Assembly (NCBI RefSeq): GCF_016919245.1
Contig: NZ_JAFEJA010000002.1
Location: 124,001-188,000, forward strand
Direction: 5' to 3'
Origin: Streptomyces zhihengii
Lineage (GTDB): Bacteria; Actinomycetota; Actinomycetes; Streptomycetales; Streptomycetaceae
DNA length: 64,000 bases
In this document: piece after piece, positions 61,807 through 64,000 of the stretch
Layout: every line of letters starts with the position of its first letter
Numbering within the stretch: position 1 is the first letter of the stretch
Translations under genes and position numbers: made by a program
The notes under the pieces: model-generated
The model's database searches: none
What the model was told of the DNA's origin: nothing
What the model saw: the letters and a program-made list of their open reading frames with translations, nothing else

Positions 61807-63744
61807 ATGACTGAGTATGGCCGGGGCCCCGGCTCCGAACCGTGGCATCCCGAGGACCCGTTGTACGGGGACCAGGGATGGGGAGGCCGGCAGTCCACCG
61901 AGGGTCACGCTCCGTACACCGGTGAGTCCCAGCAGTATCAGCAGCAGGGGCAGCACCAGCAGTACGGGCAGCAGCACGACCCGTACGCGCAGGCGCAGTA
62001 CGGGCAGCAGCAGGACCCGTACGCGCAGCAGCAGTACGGGCAGCAGCAGCAGTACGGCGGCCAGGGTCAGGGCCAGTACGACCAGCACCAGCAGCACACG
62101 CAGGGCGGCGGGCAGCAGCAGGACCCGTACGCGCAGGCGCAGTACGGGCAGCAGCAGCAGTACGGCGGCCAGGGTCAGGGCCAGTACGACCAGCACCAGC
62201 AGCACACGCAGGGCGGCGGGCAGCAGCAGGACCCGTACGCGCAGCAGCAGCACCAGTACGGCGGCCAGGGCTACGACTCCTCCTGGGACACCGGCCAGCA
62301 GGCGGCCATGCCGTACAACCCGGACCAGACCGGCGGCTACGGCGCCCACCCCCCGGGCTACGGCAGCCGGCAGGAGGCCGACTACTACGCGACGCCCGAG
62401 GCGTACCCGCCGCCCGAGCCCCCCGGCCGCCGCGGTCGGCAGCAGCCCGAACCGGAACCCGCCGTGGACTGGGACCGGGAGGCCGAGCAGGAGGAGGACC
62501 ACCCGTTCTTCACCGGCGAGGACACCGGCACGGGCCGCCGCGGCGAGGGCCGCGGGCGCGGCCGTGAGCAGGCCCGGCGCGGCGACGACGGCCATGACGA
62601 CGGCGGCGACGACGACGGCGACGGATACGACGACCACGACGAAGGGCCGCGCTCCGGCGGCGGCCGCGGCGGCAAGCGGAAGGGCCGCAACGGCCTGGCC
62701 TGCCTGGTGGTCGCGGCGGTCCTGGTCGGCGGAATGGGCGGCGTCGGGTACTTCGGCTACCAGTTCTGGCAGGACCGCGGGAAGGTCGAGGACTTCGCGG
62801 GAGCGGGCACCGGCCAGGTGTCGGTCGAGATCCCCAAGGGCGCGACCGGCTCCACGATCGGCCAGATCCTCAAGCGCGAGGGCGTCGTCAAGAGCGTGGA
62901 CGCCTTCGTCCAGGCCCAGAACGACAACCCCAAGGGCCGCTCCATCCAGGACGGCAGCTACCTCCTGAAGAAGGAGATGTCGGCCAAGAGCGCCGTGGAG
63001 CTGATGCTCAGCGACGCCAGCCGCAACAACCTGATCATCGCCGAGGGCCGCCGCAACGCCACGATCTACGCCGACATCGACAAGCGCCTCGGCCTGGAGG
63101 CCGGCACCACCGCCGACGTCGCCGAGAAGAACGCGGACTCGCTCGGGCTGCCCGAGTGGGCCCGGGGCCACGCCGACGTGAAGGACCCGCTGGAGGGCTT
63201 CCTCTTCCCGGCCGCCTATCCCGTCGCCAAGGGCACCAAGCCCGAGGCCGTCCTGAAGAAGATGGTCGCCAGGGCGAACCAGGAGTACGAGAAGGCGGGC
63301 CTGGAGGACAAGGCCGAGGGACTGGGGCTCAAGAGTCCCTGGGAGCTGCTGACGCTCGCCAGCCTCGTCCAGGTCGAGGGCAAGACGCACGACGACTTCC
63401 GCAAGATGTCCGAGGTCGTCTACAACCGCCTCAAGCCGACCAACACCGAGACCAACCAGCTGCTCCAGTTCGACTCGGCCTTCAACTATCTCAAGGGGGA
63501 GTCGAACATCGACATCTCCGAGGCCGAGATCAACAAGAACCAGGACCCGTACAACACGTACACCCAGCGGGGCCTGACGCCCGGACCGATCAGCAACCCC
63601 GGCAACGACGCCATCGCCGCGGCGCTGAACCCGACGGACGACGGCTGGATGTACTTCGTCGCCACGGACGGCATGAAGGTGACGGAGTTCGCCAAGACCC
63701 ACGCCGACTTCCTGAAGCTGAAGGACAAGTTCAATGCCAGTTAG
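61807..63744 (+). CDS. mltG: Endolytic murein transglycosylase MltG with Gln/Tyr-rich cytoplasmic repeats
   Basis: The 645-residue protein is much longer than E. coli MltG (340). Residues 1-200 are low complexity, rich in Gln, Tyr, Gly and Pro, with a 36-residue tandem repeat (about 76-147). A charged Arg/Asp segment (about 215-290) precedes one membrane helix (about 296-318), and the YceG/MltG domain lies outside (AGTGQVSVEIPKGATGSTIG, LLTLASLVQVEG with the catalytic-type Glu, VYNRLKPTNTETNQLLQFDS). It would cleave nascent glycan strands and end their growth. Start ATG 61807. aroE overlaps its end. Confidence 0.93.
   Translation: MTEYGRGPGSEPWHPEDPLYGDQGWGGRQSTEGHAPYTGESQQYQQQGQHQQYGQQHDPYAQAQYGQQQDPYAQQQYGQQQQYGGQGQGQYDQHQQHTQGGGQQQDPYAQAQYGQQQQYGGQGQGQYDQHQQHTQGGGQQQDPYAQQQHQYGGQGYDSSWDTGQQAAMPYNPDQTGGYGAHPPGYGSRQEADYYATPEAYPPPEPPGRRGRQQPEPEPAVDWDREAEQEEDHPFFTGEDTGTGRRGEGRGRGREQARRGDDGHDDGGDDDGDGYDDHDEGPRSGGGRGGKRKGRNGLACLVVAAVLVGGMGGVGYFGYQFWQDRGKVEDFAGAGTGQVSVEIPKGATGSTIGQILKREGVVKSVDAFVQAQNDNPKGRSIQDGSYLLKKEMSAKSAVELMLSDASRNNLIIAEGRRNATIYADIDKRLGLEAGTTADVAEKNADSLGLPEWARGHADVKDPLEGFLFPAAYPVAKGTKPEAVLKKMVARANQEYEKAGLEDKAEGLGLKSPWELLTLASLVQVEGKTHDDFRKMSEVVYNRLKPTNTETNQLLQFDSAFNYLKGESNIDISEAEINKNQDPYNTYTQRGLTPGPISNPGNDAIAAALNPTDDGWMYFVATDGMKVTEFAKTHADFLKLKDKFNAS
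62032..62247 (+). repeat. 108-bp tandem duplication inside mltG
   Basis: The segment beginning cagtacgggcagcagcag at 62032 is repeated at 62140, 108 bases later, with near-perfect identity up to the tail of the second copy. It encodes 36 residues of the pattern QYGQQQQYGGQGQGQYDQHQ then QHTQGGGQQQDPYAQ. Shorter GQQQDPYAQ units flank it. Confidence 0.9.
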
Positions 63745-64000
63745 GCCCGGGGCGCGACGGGCGGCCGTGCTCGGCTCGCCCGTCGCCCACTCGCTCTCCC
63801 CGGTGCTCCACAACGCCGCCTACGCCGCCATGGGCCTGACCGGCCGTACCTACGAGCGGTTCGACGTCGACGAGGCCGCGCTGCCCGGCTTCGTCGACGC
63901 GCTCGACGCGGACTGGGCGGGACTGTCGCTGACGATGCCGCTCAAGCGCGCGGTCATCCCGCTGCTCGACGAGATCAGCGAGACCGCCGCCGCGGTGGAG
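63734..64000 (+). CDS. aroE: Shikimate dehydrogenase (3' end outside window)
   Basis: ATG 63734 lies within the end of mltG (11-base overlap). The 89 visible codons begin with about 10 residues and then show AVLGSPVAHSLSPVLHNAAY, the substrate-binding start of AroE, and LSLTMPLKRAVIPLLDEIS with the catalytic lysine motif (xTxPxK). It reduces 3-dehydroshikimate with NADPH in aromatic amino-acid synthesis. The frame runs off the window. Confidence 0.93.
   Translation, partial: MPVRPGARRAAVLGSPVAHSLSPVLHNAAYAAMGLTGRTYERFDVDEAALPGFVDALDADWAGLSLTMPLKRAVIPLLDEISETAAAVE

Noticed and set aside
57940..63813. A 1957-codon open frame on the minus strand
   Set aside because: It runs antisense to alaS, ruvX and mltG, which have clear domains. 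Long antisense frames are expected at this GC content, and the sequence is a low-complexity Gly/Val/Leu/Glu mix without domains.

Overview
The window is a high-GC actinobacterial chromosome segment, almost certainly from a Streptomyces. The evidence is the strong G/C third-position bias, the frequent GTG/TTG starts, the sporulation gene ssgB, and a gene order (thrS - HIT - pgsA/PIM genes - pdxST - yebC - ruvCAB - yajC - secDF - apt - relA - hisS - rarA - rpsD - alaS - ruvX - mltG - aroE) that matches, from memory, the core region around SCO1498-SCO1553 of S. coelicolor read in reverse. About 55 protein genes and seven tRNA genes can be supported. Most of the window is core chromosome; no integrase, transposase or CRISPR array was seen.

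Layout. 1-7.2 kb: end of cobT, a bifunctional siroheme/uroporphyrinogen methyltransferase gene, an rRNA-type methyltransferase, a membrane-anchored Ser/Thr kinase, small proteins, an APH-like kinase and a zinc-ribbon protein. 7.2-7.8 kb: a minus-strand tRNA cluster (Gly, Cys, three Val). 7.9-15 kb: pabB-like/pabC pair, a tandem GNAT protein, a cytoplasmic DsbA-like protein, arylamine N-acetyltransferase, CGNR regulator and ssgB. 15.1-18.4 kb: two identical tRNA-Val(CAC) genes flank a very large membrane protein and an SRPBCC protein. 18.4-21.1 kb: an exonuclease and a DUF4365/unknown pair. 21.2-31 kb: thrS, HIT, a membrane protein, an EF-G-like GTPase and the phosphatidylinositol mannoside operon (PIP synthase, acyltransferase, PimA-like transferase). 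31-43.9 kb: a LemA-like protein, pdxST, yebC, ruvCAB, yajC-secD-secF-apt and relA. 46.8-64 kb: DUF349 protein, cyclophilin, MBL hydrolase, hisS, VKOR, rarA, an iron-box-controlled DUF2470 gene, rpsD, a STAND ATPase, DUF948/DUF6167-type small proteins, alaS, ruvX, mltG and the start of aroE.

The part that stands out lies between relA and the DUF349 gene (43.99-46.78 kb). It is a tightly overlapping three-gene cassette of a Ser/Thr kinase with a TPR-like tail, a small EACC1-type protein, and a caspase-like protease with a TPR-like tail. This is the architecture of a predicted immune/conflict or programmed-cell-death module. The kinase has a rare TTA leucine codon at position 6, which in Streptomyces would tie expression of the whole cassette to the developmental tRNA bldA. 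A strong bidirectional hairpin closes the cassette. Other points are an iron box between the DUF2470 gene and rpsD, an EF-G paralogue that lacks the G4 motif, several GC-rich tandem repeats, and SsgB with threonine at residue 128.
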